Assembly: GCA_024229395.1 (NCBI GenBank)
Contig: JAAESM010000042.1
Span: 62,001 to 126,000 of the forward strand
Direction: 5' to 3'
From: Planctomycetota bacterium
Lineage (GTDB): Bacteria; Planctomycetota; UBA1135
Length of the DNA: 64,000 nt
Part shown: piece after piece, positions 52,661 through 61,415 of the stretch
Layout: each line of letters begins with the position of its first letter
How positions within the stretch are numbered: position 1 is the first letter of the stretch
Notes under the pieces: model-generated
What the model was told of the DNA's origin: nothing
What the model saw: the letters and a program-made list of their open reading frames with translations, nothing else
The model's database searches: none
Made by a program: the position numbers and the translations under genes

Positions 52661-55560
52661 AACCTGCTCGCTTGTTGATCGCCGGTATCGGGGGCGTTGC
52701 ACTTCTTGCAGCAGCCACCTTGTACGGCGATGCAGATCCGCGGCCAGAGGGCCCAGCACCACTCGTCCTGACGGGCGAAGGTGCAGCAACGGCCTATCAT
52801 GCAGCGGAGATTCACACTGCTTCCAAACAGGGCGTGGTAAAGGATGGCTATCTAGTCATCCAAGATGGCAAAGTCGCTGCCGTGCTGGACAGCGCCGAGT
52901 CATTGCCAGCCATGTTGCCGATCGTCGAGTTGGGGAGTGCCCACCTCGCGCCAGGCCTGGTAGCCGCCGACAGTACCGTCGCTGGTACTTACGGCGAGGG
53001 CGACCGATCGATGGCCGCCCACATGTTGGCCGTGGATTCTTTCGATCCATGGGCAAACACCGCCAAGTTGTTGGAGCGTGGAATCACCACCTACTACTTG
53101 TCACCAGACCGTTCGCGTCTGATCGGTGGTCGCGGCGCAGTCGTTAAGGCTGGCGGCGAGAAACGCATGTTGTTGGAGCAGGGTGACCTTCGTGTCAACC
53201 TGACTCCGTCGGCGTGGAACCCACCGGATTACTTCCGACCACCTATGCCACCAACCGCGGAAAACCCGCTGTTGCCGGCAATCGACCAAGCTCCAAACTC
53301 GCGCCCTGGCGCAATGCGTGCTCTGCGTAGTACGTGGGCAGCTTTGGAAGAAGAGGGCATCGAAGCCGACCTGCACCTGCAAGGTCTGCAGGCCTATCGT
53401 GCCTCGGATGCTCCGTTGCGCATTGTCGTGGACACTGCCGATGAAGCCGCTTCTGCTTTGCAGTTGGCAGCTACTTGGGGGCGCCGCGTCGTGCTCGATG
53501 GCTTGAGTCAAGCCGACCGCTCTGAGCTAAAGGAAGTACTCGCTGATTCACGTGCCATCGTGTTGATGGAAGTACCGCTGTTCAGCTCCATGCCGGAGTT
53601 GAACCGTGATTGGCAAGCACCAGCTTCGGATCAAATGGCTGGCCTCACCGACGACGCCATGGTCGCTCTGCGTCCAGGTCGTTACGGTCGCTGGACTTGG
53701 TTGATGGAAGCTGCAAGCAAAGCCGTCGGCACGGGTCTCAGTGAAAGAGCTGCCTTGCGCGGCATCACTGCTGTACCTGCACGTTTACTCGGTGTTGGTC
53801 GTCGTGTCGGTAGCTTGAAGCCTGGCCTTGACGCTGACTTCTTGGTACTCGATTCCGCACCGTTGGATCCAGCTTGCTCAGTGAGCACGGTTTACATCGA
53901 AGGTGCACAAGTCTGGTCGCGCAGTGCGGTCAGTAACCTCGAGACCAATGCTGTGGTCGTGCGCGCTGGAACCTTGTGGACCGGCGAAGGCGCACCTCTG
54001 GAAGGTGGAGTCGAAGTGCTCATGCAAGATGGTCGCATCATTGCTGCAGGTCGCTCGGTGCCATACCCAGCTGGCGTTCGCGTTGTTGATGCCGGTGCTG
54101 ATGCACACATCACTCCTGGTTTCATCGATAGCCGTGGTTTCCTCGGATCGGGTGGTGCACGTCGCATCAACGACCGTGTCGATCTCGGCGCTATCTCGGA
54201 TGGCTCTTACTTCTCGGAGATGTGGCGTCCAGTCGCACAAGCCGGCATCACTTCGATGGTGCTCGGTCAGAACTCCTTTGCATCTGCAGGCAGTCGCGCC
54301 TCAATCGTGAAGACTGCAGTGGCGGAAGGTACTTCAGGCTCACTCGCAGATCACAACGTGGTGTTCTTCGATATCCGCAGCAGTGATCATCTCGCTGCAA
54401 AGGGTGGTCTCGCGCGTCAGTTGAAGACTGGCAAAGGCTACGCCGACAAGTGGACGAAGTACCGCGAGGAACGCGCCAAGTGGGAAGGCGAACAAGCCGC
54501 CAAGGGATCGGATGAACGCGCTTCCCGTGAACGTGACTTGCGTATCCGTCTTGCTCAAGGATCCGCCCCAGCCGTTGAGGAAGAGGTGGTCGAAGAGGAA
54601 GAGGAAGAGGTCGTAGAAGAAGAGGAAGTCGAAGCCACGCCGGTTGATCCGATCAACGGCTTGTGGGAAGGCACCATCGAACACGAAATGCTTCCTGAGC
54701 CGGTTGCCATCAACGTGCGTCTGCACCACGAAGGCAAGCGCGTCACCGCGATCCTCAGTTCCCCAGATGATCCAAGTGGCGAGACCTTCGAGACCGAAGG
54801 CACCTGGGAGAACGATACCATCCACATCGAGATTCCGACCGAGGTCGGCAACGTGATGATCGATGGCATCCTCGATGCACCAGACAGCATGTCGGTGAAA
54901 ATCGAGTTGGCTGGCATGGGTTCGGTCGAGTTCACCATGGCTCGTACCGAGATCGAAGAAGCCGGTGCAGCTCCAGTTGCGCGTAAGAAGGTCAAGGTCG
55001 ATGCAGGTCCACAACCACCAACCACAAGTTGGCAGTTGGAAGGCATGCGCGCCTTGTACGAAGGTCGTGCAGTGGCGGTCGTTGCGGCTTCGCGTCGCGA
55101 TGAGATCACCGAAGCAATCCACATGTTCGCCGAAGCTGGAATCCCAATGCACTTGATGTACGCCGACGAAGCACTCGACGTCGCATCGGTGTTGCGCGAA
55201 AACGGCACCGGTGTGTTGGTCTCGCCAACGGTCACCCAACGTGAAGACAACCGCGATTACGTGCCAGCTGCCGAACTCGGCGCTGCCGGAATCCCGGTCG
55301 CTTTCCAATCCAACGCCGTGATCGGTGCTCGCTTCCTGCCGAGCGTCTTGACCATGGCAACTCGTTACGGTCTCGGTAGTGAGCAGGCTCTTGCGGGTCT
55401 GACTTCCGACGCTGCTGACATGCTCGGCATTGCGGATCGCGTCGGACGCGTGCAAGCAGGCCTTGACGGTGACTTGGTGGTCTTCAACGGCCATCCATTC
55501 GACCTGCGCACCAGCGTCTCCACCGTATTCGTGAACGGCCGGGAGGTCCCACAAGAATGA
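52657..55560 (+). CDS. Double-length exported amidohydrolase-fold protein 5, both metal sites lost
   Basis: 967 residues from a GTG overlapping the previous stop. Two amidohydrolase-like units lie in tandem: the first has LAPGLVAADSTVAG and ends GSLKPGLDADFLVLDSAPLD (about residue 400); the second has ITPGFIDSRGFLGSG (about residue 490) and ends RVQAGLDGDLVVFNGHPFD. Neither keeps HxH. Between strands of the second unit lie a charged helix (KWTKYREERAKWEGEQ), a Glu/Val-rich acidic run, and a lipocalin-like beta domain of about 100 residues (INGLWEGTIEHEML...). The N-terminus is a signal anchor. Confidence 0.82.
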   Translation: MKPARLLIAGIGGVALLAAATLYGDADPRPEGPAPLVLTGEGAATAYHAAEIHTASKQGVVKDGYLVIQDGKVAAVLDSAESLPAMLPIVELGSAHLAPGLVAADSTVAGTYGEGDRSMAAHMLAVDSFDPWANTAKLLERGITTYYLSPDRSRLIGGRGAVVKAGGEKRMLLEQGDLRVNLTPSAWNPPDYFRPPMPPTAENPLLPAIDQAPNSRPGAMRALRSTWAALEEEGIEADLHLQGLQAYRASDAPLRIVVDTADEAASALQLAATWGRRVVLDGLSQADRSELKEVLADSRAIVLMEVPLFSSMPELNRDWQAPASDQMAGLTDDAMVALRPGRYGRWTWLMEAASKAVGTGLSERAALRGITAVPARLLGVGRRVGSLKPGLDADFLVLDSAPLDPACSVSTVYIEGAQVWSRSAVSNLETNAVVVRAGTLWTGEGAPLEGGVEVLMQDGRIIAAGRSVPYPAGVRVVDAGADAHITPGFIDSRGFLGSGGARRINDRVDLGAISDGSYFSEMWRPVAQAGITSMVLGQNSFASAGSRASIVKTAVAEGTSGSLADHNVVFFDIRSSDHLAAKGGLARQLKTGKGYADKWTKYREERAKWEGEQAAKGSDERASRERDLRIRLAQGSAPAVEEEVVEEEEEEVVEEEEVEATPVDPINGLWEGTIEHEMLPEPVAINVRLHHEGKRVTAILSSPDDPSGETFETEGTWENDTIHIEIPTEVGNVMIDGILDAPDSMSVKIELAGMGSVEFTMARTEIEEAGAAPVARKKVKVDAGPQPPTTSWQLEGMRALYEGRAVAVVAASRRDEITEAIHMFAEAGIPMHLMYADEALDVASVLRENGTGVLVSPTVTQREDNRDYVPAAELGAAGIPVAFQSNAVIGARFLPSVLTMATRYGLGSEQALAGLTSDAADMLGIADRVGRVQAGLDGDLVVFNGHPFDLRTSVSTVFVNGREVPQE

Positions 55561-56753
55561 TTCTTACCACTCTGCTTGCCTTCGCTGCCTTGCCACAGGA
55601 GCCCGTTTCGGAGCTCACGGTCTTCACTGCAGCCAAGGTCTACACCGCCGATGACGCCGGCATGATCAACAACGGCCTAGTCGCCGTTCAAGATGGCGAC
55701 ATCGTTTGGGTCGGTCGCGAGGCCGACGCCAAGATTGGTGAAGGCGTCAAGGTTGTCGATCTCGGTAATGCTTGGTTGGTTCCAGGCTTGATTGAGCCGC
55801 ACAACCACGTCGCCGGTTCGCTGCGTGACTTGAACGACACGGTCTTCCTGACCAATCCGGAACTCCACACCGAAGAAGTGTTGGAGCCTGAGAACCCATA
55901 CCTGAAAGATGCAGTCGCTGGTGGTGTCACCAGTGCGTTGTTCATTCCTGGTTCCGGTTCGAACATGGGTGGTTTCGGAATGCTGGTCAAGACTGCCGGT
56001 GAAACCGTAGAGGACATGGTGATGCGTTCGCCAGGTTCCTTGAAGGTGGCGCAAGCAGGTAACCCGGAGCGTTACTCCTTCGGCGTTGGCCGTGCCTTGA
56101 TGAACTGGAACACACGCGACACCTTCCAGAAGGGGCTGCAGTGGGCTCGTGATTATCAAGATGGCAAGGTCGAATGGGATCCCAAGTGGGGTGACTTTGT
56201 CGGCCTCCAAAACGGCACCGTTCCCGTCAGTGTGCACACACAAATGTTCCAGGTCGCTTTGATGACGGTCACCATGCAGGTCGAGGAACTCGGCTTGCGT
56301 TCCTTCATCGACCACGGAACTTTCGATGCCTTCAAGAACGCCGAATACGTCGCCAAGATCGGCGTGCCGGTGATGAATGGCCCGCGTCAGTTCTGGTTCG
56401 ACCGCAGCACCTCGCAGATTATGGGTTGTGCAGCGGGTTGGATGGAAGCCGACGGCATCACGCTTGGTTACAACACCGATGCTCCAGTGATTCCACAGGA
56501 AGAACTGCCTTTCCAAGCCGCCATGGGTGTGCGTTTGGGTGCAGGCAATGGTCTTGATGCGCTGCATGGCATGACTGCCAACGCAGCCAAGGCGCTGTTG
56601 ATCGAGGACCAGACCGGTCGATTGATTCCTGGCTTGGATGCCGACTTGGTGGCGTGGACTGGTGATCCGGTCGATCCACGTTCGTCGGTATTGAAGGTCT
56701 GGATCGACGGCAACAAGGTCTACGACATCGAAGAGGACGCACGCCGCTACTAA
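55557..56753 (+). CDS. Exported amidohydrolase 6, metal ligands intact
   Basis: 398 residues, short signal peptide. It keeps the metal site: VPGLIEPHNHVAGS (HxH), then VPVSVHTQMFQ and FIDHGTFDAF with the two later His, and GYNTDAPVIPQEELPF with the catalytic Asp. It ends in GRLIPGLDADLVAWTGDPVDPRSS. It is therefore a candidate active metallo-hydrolase of the imidazolonepropionase-like group, acting in the periplasm on an amide, lactam or dipeptide. Overlaps neighbours by ATGA and TAATG. Confidence 0.88.
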   Translation: MILTTLLAFAALPQEPVSELTVFTAAKVYTADDAGMINNGLVAVQDGDIVWVGREADAKIGEGVKVVDLGNAWLVPGLIEPHNHVAGSLRDLNDTVFLTNPELHTEEVLEPENPYLKDAVAGGVTSALFIPGSGSNMGGFGMLVKTAGETVEDMVMRSPGSLKVAQAGNPERYSFGVGRALMNWNTRDTFQKGLQWARDYQDGKVEWDPKWGDFVGLQNGTVPVSVHTQMFQVALMTVTMQVEELGLRSFIDHGTFDAFKNAEYVAKIGVPVMNGPRQFWFDRSTSQIMGCAAGWMEADGITLGYNTDAPVIPQEELPFQAAMGVRLGAGNGLDALHGMTANAAKALLIEDQTGRLIPGLDADLVAWTGDPVDPRSSVLKVWIDGNKVYDIEEDARRY

Positions 56754-57949
56754 TGCTCACTGCTTTCCTCGTCACTGCACTGCTGCAGACTTCCACACCA
56801 GCCGAGCCCGGCATGGTGTTGGATGTGGCGGTCGCGTTGACGATGGAGGAGCGTGAGGTAGTACGCAATGCGCGGATCTTGATTGATGGCAATGGCATGA
56901 TCGAAGAAGTGGGGCGCCAAAGTGAATTGCAGATCCCCAAAGGGTGGCAGCTCTATTCCTACCCAACTTCTTACGCATGGCCTGGCGGCATCGATCTGCA
57001 TTCCCACACCCACACCGGTGGTTGGGGAGACATCAACGACATGGTGCATCCGGATAACCCGGAGTTGCGCACCTTGGATACGATCGTTGCCGATAACCAT
57101 CTGCATCGCATCGGTCGTGCCGGTGGCGTGACTTTGGTCAACGCCATTCCCGGTTCGGGAACCAACATCTCTGGTGCCGGCACCTACATCAAGTTGCGCT
57201 CGCGCGACACCACCGATGAAGTGGTCTTCAAGTACCCCGGTTCGGTCAAGGTCGCTCAAGGTTACAACCCGGAACGCAGTGGCGACTTGGGTGGTACGCG
57301 CATGGGCATGTGGTGGATGTTGCGTTGGTATCTGGATCGCGCCAAGGAAGTGGCCGAAGCCGACACGCTGGATGAGAACCCCAGCATCGCCAGCATCGCC
57401 GGCATCTTCCAACACAAGCATCCTTTCCTCGTGCACACCGCTGGTGCGCGCGATACCTTCGGCACCGTCCGCATGTTTCAGGTAGAAGCAGGGGTGCCCG
57501 TCATCGTCAGTCACGGTAGCTTCAACGGTTACATGGCAGGCGCCGAGATCGCAGCGCTCAAAACGCCGCTCAACATCGGTCCGCGTAACTTCGATTACAG
57601 CTTCAACAACGAGCAGCGCTTCCGCGGCTTGGTCGAGGCTTACGAAAGCGCAGGCAACACTGATATTTCAGTGCAGACCGATGCTGGTGTGATTCCACAG
57701 GAAGAGTTCGTCTACCAGGCGACCTTGGCCGAACGTCTCGGCTGCTCCACGTGGCTCGCACTTGAATCACTGAATGTGAATCCCGCACGGCAAGGCTTGA
57801 TCGATGATCAGGTCGGCCGTCTCATCCCCGGATTGCAGGCCGACATCGTGGTCAGCACCGGACAACCGCTAGACCCGCGGTCCGCCGTGGAACTCGTGAT
57901 CGTAGAAGGTGAAGTCACCTACGACATTCATGAGGGCCAAATCTACTAA
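56753..57949 (+). CDS. Exported amidohydrolase 7, metal ligands intact
   Basis: 398 residues, the same length as gene 6 and closely similar to it, so the pair looks like a recent duplication or heterodimer. Metal site: GGIDLHSHTHTGGWGD (HxH plus extra His), PFLVHTAGARD, VIVSHGSFNGYM, and VQTDAGVIPQEEF with the Asp. Ends GRLIPGLQADIVVSTGQPLDPRSAVE. Signal peptide is short (MLTAFLVTALLQ). A candidate active enzyme. Confidence 0.88.
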   Translation: MLTAFLVTALLQTSTPAEPGMVLDVAVALTMEEREVVRNARILIDGNGMIEEVGRQSELQIPKGWQLYSYPTSYAWPGGIDLHSHTHTGGWGDINDMVHPDNPELRTLDTIVADNHLHRIGRAGGVTLVNAIPGSGTNISGAGTYIKLRSRDTTDEVVFKYPGSVKVAQGYNPERSGDLGGTRMGMWWMLRWYLDRAKEVAEADTLDENPSIASIAGIFQHKHPFLVHTAGARDTFGTVRMFQVEAGVPVIVSHGSFNGYMAGAEIAALKTPLNIGPRNFDYSFNNEQRFRGLVEAYESAGNTDISVQTDAGVIPQEEFVYQATLAERLGCSTWLALESLNVNPARQGLIDDQVGRLIPGLQADIVVSTGQPLDPRSAVELVIVEGEVTYDIHEGQIY

Positions 57950-57967
57950 CCGTCATCCCCAAATTTG

Positions 57968-59308
57968 ATGATGCTCGCCTCAATGCTTCTTCTCATGCCG
58001 ACGGCACTGCCCGTCGCGCAAGAACCTACGCGTGATCCGGTCGGACGCGCAACCGTCTATCGCTTCGACACCATCGAGACTCTCGATGGCGAGGCGCTCA
58101 AGAACGTCACCATGCTGGTCCGCGATGGAATCATCGAACGGATGGGCCAAGCCGTGGTGGTGCCGGATAACGCCGAAGTCCATGACTATCGCGGTACCGG
58201 CAAGGTCGCCATGCCACCGTTCGCGCTGACGCATGCAGATTTCCTGCACAGCGATCGTCGCGGCGGCGGGCGTAATGCTCGTTTCCTCGCAGCTGATTCC
58301 CTGTGGCTGGCCGAGGACTGGGCCAATGACCTGCTTGAAGAAGGCATCCTGATGGTCGGTATCGACCCTCCCGGAAATGGCATGCCTGGGCGCACTTCGG
58401 TGTTGCTCGCCGACGATCAAGTCGGAGTGCCGAATCCGTTGGTTGCCGATCTTCATCTGAAGGTCGACGTGAAGGGTTCTTCTTCGTCGAAGCGCTTGGT
58501 GCGTGATGGCCTGAAGGCTGCCGATAAGGCGATCAAGAACGAGGAGAAGGCCAAGGCTGACTGGGAAAAGGCGCGTGCCGATTGGGAGGCTGCGCAGAAG
58601 AAGAAAGCCGAAGAGGCCGAGGCCGCCAAGAAGAAAGGCGAGAAGCCTGCAGCTGCCCAAGATGGCAACGGCAAAGGCAAAGATGACAAGGAGCCACCGA
58701 AGGAGTTCACTGCTCCGAAGATGGATCCGAACATCGAACCTCTGGTGGACTGGGTGCGCAAGGAACGCGTCGCGCAGATCTGGCTCGGTTCGGCTGCGGA
58801 TTGGTTGCACTGGCAAGACCTGTTGGGCGAGCGCGAGTTGCCTTATCAGATCGTCTTGCGTCACGGCAACAGTCAGAACTTCCACGAGGTGGTCGACCAG
58901 ATCGCCGCGACTGGATTGCGCGTCGACGTTGCAGCAGGTATTTCCTACTTGCCTTACACACGCACACGCGTGAACCTGCCTGCCGAACTGAAGGCCGCAG
59001 GCGTCGAGAAGATGATCTTGTCACCACGTTCGACGAACCTGACTGGCATCCAAAGCTTTCGTTTGTCGGTCGCACAAGTCGTCGCCGCAGGGCTTGACCG
59101 TGACATCGCACTACGTGGCATGACCTTGGAGCCTGCCGCATCGATGGGCCAGGAAGAGCTCATCGCGCCGTTGGCCGTTGGTGCACCAGCGACCTTCGTG
59201 ATTTGGAGTGGTGATCCACTCGACCCCATGACGGAAGCCATGCAAGTGTTGTCCGAAGGGGAAGTCCTCTACGATCGTGTCAAAGCCGAGAAGGAGGAAC
59301 AACGATGA
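57968..59308 (+). CDS. Exported amidohydrolase-fold protein 8, metal site degenerate
   Basis: About 446 residues from the ATG at 57968. Signal peptide MLLLMPTALPVAQ. The motif reads MPPFALTHADFLHSD, with HAD in place of HxH. Residues ~180-250 form a Lys/Ala/Glu-rich coiled-coil insert (KADWEKARADWEAAQKKKAE) like that in gene 1. The conserved ending is PLAVGAPATFVIWSGDPLD. Overlaps gene 9 by ATGA. Confidence 0.82.
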   Translation: MMLASMLLLMPTALPVAQEPTRDPVGRATVYRFDTIETLDGEALKNVTMLVRDGIIERMGQAVVVPDNAEVHDYRGTGKVAMPPFALTHADFLHSDRRGGGRNARFLAADSLWLAEDWANDLLEEGILMVGIDPPGNGMPGRTSVLLADDQVGVPNPLVADLHLKVDVKGSSSSKRLVRDGLKAADKAIKNEEKAKADWEKARADWEAAQKKKAEEAEAAKKKGEKPAAAQDGNGKGKDDKEPPKEFTAPKMDPNIEPLVDWVRKERVAQIWLGSAADWLHWQDLLGERELPYQIVLRHGNSQNFHEVVDQIAATGLRVDVAAGISYLPYTRTRVNLPAELKAAGVEKMILSPRSTNLTGIQSFRLSVAQVVAAGLDRDIALRGMTLEPAASMGQEELIAPLAVGAPATFVIWSGDPLDPMTEAMQVLSEGEVLYDRVKAEKEEQR

Positions 59309-60840
59309 AAAACCTAACTCGTTTCTTGTTGATGGCAGCTGCTGTTTGGGCGCTGCAAGTTCCACTGGCCGCAGCGAGCTTCGCTCCACAGGATCCACCG
59401 CCCGAGCCGGAGCCTGTTCCGGAGGTCGAGGAGCCGGAAGAAGAGATCATCGAAGAGGTGATCGAGGAGCCGGTCGTTGTCGATCAAGAGCCCGGCGATG
59501 AGGAAGTCGCAGAAGAAGAGGTTGTCGAGGAGGTCGTCGAAGAAGAGGTTGAAGAAGAAGACCCCAACGCCGTCGATCCGAACAGCCCTTACTTGGCGAT
59601 CTACGGTGGTGACATTCACACCGTGACCGATGGCGTGATTCGTCGCGGCATCGTGTTGTGCAAGAACGATCGCATCCTGAAGGTCGGCAAGAAGATTCGC
59701 ATTCCAAAAGGCGCTCGTCGTATCGACGCCCACGGCATGCAGGTCTATCCCGGTCTGGTCGGTGTCGATACTTCGGGTATCGTCAAGGGCCGCGGTACCT
59801 CCTTGCGTGATGACTTTGATCCTTATGCGTTGAACCTGGATCTGGGTTTGGCTGGTGGCTTGACCATCGTGCAGACCGGCAACGCCATGGCGAAGCTGGC
59901 GCGCGGCACCCTGGATGGGGTGCTGGTCGGACAGACCGGTTGGGTCAACTTGGGTTACTCGAGCACCTCACCTGGTGGGCGTCGTCAGCTGCGTGAAAGC
60001 ATGCGCAAAGTGCGTGACTACATGCGCGAGGTTCGCAGCTGGGAAACCGATAAGGCAATGGGCGAAGACGTCGGCGAGGAGCCATCCTCGAAGGGCATCA
60101 ACGGTGGTCACTTGGCCCTGCTGCAAGGCAAGGCGATGGCCCGTTTCAACGCCAACTCCTTGAAGGATTTGCTGTCGGTCTGTGACTTCCTTGAGGAGTA
60201 CCCAATGCAGTCGGTCATCTTCGGCGGTCAAGAGGCTTGGGCATGTGCCGGTCGTTTGGGCCGTGTCGGTGCTCAGATGGTGATCACTCCACGTGCCAAG
60301 GCTTGGGCTGACCAGACCTTGAATGCGCCAAGTGGTTGGTCGATCGAGAACGCCAAGATCCTTTGGGAGCATGGCGTGCCATTCTCGATTCTGCCGCAAG
60401 AGCGTTGGATCACCACTGGTGGTCTGGCTGGTCGCGACATGTTGACCTTGCCTATGGAAGCGGCCTTCGCGATTCGCGGTGGTCTGCCTCAAGATGCTGC
60501 CTTGCGCGCACTGACTTTGGATGCAGCCAAGATCCTCGGTGTTGAGGATCTTGTCGGTTCGGTCGAACCTGGCAAGGATGCTGACTTGATCATCTGCGAT
60601 GGCGACTTGTTCCACTACCGCACCTTCGTGCAGTGGTCAGTGGTCAACGGCAAGATGGTCTATGACAAGGAAGCTGCGCCTTACTTCGCGCATATTCGTC
60701 CACGTCAAGTCGCTTCTTTCGAGGAAGTGATGGAAGAGATTGAGCGCGCCATCACCGAGACCGATGAAGAGGTAGGGCTGACGGATGTCGCCGAAGCACC
60801 TGCCATCGACGCACCAGAAGAAGTGGCCGATAGCGAGTAA
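59305..60840 (+). CDS. Exported amidohydrolase-fold protein 9, metal site lost
   Basis: 511 residues. After the signal peptide comes a 60-residue Pro/Glu/Val-rich acidic linker (EEIIEEVIEEPVVVDQ...). The metal motif is lost: VYPGLVGVDTSGIVKG. The C-terminal half is typical (GSVEPGKDADLIICDGDLFHYRT) and ends in another acidic tail. Last gene of the array; a terminator follows 47 bp downstream. Confidence 0.82.
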   Translation: MKNLTRFLLMAAAVWALQVPLAAASFAPQDPPPEPEPVPEVEEPEEEIIEEVIEEPVVVDQEPGDEEVAEEEVVEEVVEEEVEEEDPNAVDPNSPYLAIYGGDIHTVTDGVIRRGIVLCKNDRILKVGKKIRIPKGARRIDAHGMQVYPGLVGVDTSGIVKGRGTSLRDDFDPYALNLDLGLAGGLTIVQTGNAMAKLARGTLDGVLVGQTGWVNLGYSSTSPGGRRQLRESMRKVRDYMREVRSWETDKAMGEDVGEEPSSKGINGGHLALLQGKAMARFNANSLKDLLSVCDFLEEYPMQSVIFGGQEAWACAGRLGRVGAQMVITPRAKAWADQTLNAPSGWSIENAKILWEHGVPFSILPQERWITTGGLAGRDMLTLPMEAAFAIRGGLPQDAALRALTLDAAKILGVEDLVGSVEPGKDADLIICDGDLFHYRTFVQWSVVNGKMVYDKEAAPYFAHIRPRQVASFEEVMEEIERAITETDEEVGLTDVAEAPAIDAPEEVADSE

Positions 60841-60886
60841 GCTCTACAGTTTTGCAGAACATCAATCTGTCGCTTGGCAGAACTGG

Positions 60887-60922
60887 AAGGGAGGTGCATA
60901 ATCGCATCTCCCTTTCCCTTTT
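60887..60922 (+). terminator. Rho-independent terminator of the amidohydrolase array
   Basis: AAGGGAGGTGC/GCATCTCCCTT form an 11-bp stem (one G-T wobble) with a 6-nt loop, followed by a T-rich tail. Its GGGAGGTG could be mistaken for a ribosome binding site, but no start codon follows at proper distance. Confidence 0.85.
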
Positions 60923-60930
60923 ACATCGAC

Positions 60931-61413
60931 TTGGCAAACACTGTTCTCGACGTCGGCAAACGTGCCCCCGCTTTCACGTTGCCCAACGCTCATGGTGAGC
61001 GCACCCGCTTGACTGACCTTCGTGGTCGTTGGGTGGTGGTGTATTTCTATGCCAAGAATCAGTCCAACGGTTGCGCCACCCAGGCGCGCGATTTCCGCGA
61101 TTCCTTCGCCGAGTTCAAGAAGCTAGGCGCGGTAATCTTTGGAGTTGGTGCGGAGTGCCGCGACAGCCATGCTGCCTTCATCAAGAAAGAGAAACTGCCT
61201 TTCGACCTGTTGGTCGACCGCGATTCCAAGCTCGCCATCCGTTATGGCGCGCACCGCGAGAAAGGCCGCAGTGGTTTTCGCTACCATGGCATCGTGCGAT
61301 CCACATTCCTCATCGACCCATCCGGGCGCATTGTCCACATCTGGGATAACTTGCGCGTTAAGGGCCATGTCGATCGGGTCCTGAAACGTTTCGCTGAGGA
61401 GCTACAAAGCTAA
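60931..61413 (+). CDS. Peroxiredoxin, BCP-like
   Basis: About 160 residues from a TTG at 60931; the track start at 60874 would run through the terminator. LDVGKRAPAFTLPNAHGER, LRGRWVVVYFYAKN, then SNGCATQARDFRDSF holds the peroxidatic Cys. The canonical motif is PGCTxEACxFRD, so Pro is Asn and the nearby resolving Cys is Ala: a 1-Cys variant. LIDPSGRIVHIW is conserved. It reduces peroxides using an external thiol donor. It lies 3 bp before the next gene. Confidence 0.83.
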   Translation: MANTVLDVGKRAPAFTLPNAHGERTRLTDLRGRWVVVYFYAKNQSNGCATQARDFRDSFAEFKKLGAVIFGVGAECRDSHAAFIKKEKLPFDLLVDRDSKLAIRYGAHREKGRSGFRYHGIVRSTFLIDPSGRIVHIWDNLRVKGHVDRVLKRFAEELQS

Positions 61414-61415
61414 GT

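Noticed and set aside
60889-60896. GGGAGGTG as ribosome binding site for the peroxiredoxin
   Set aside because: It is one arm of the terminator stem and no ATG, GTG or TTG follows at proper spacing.
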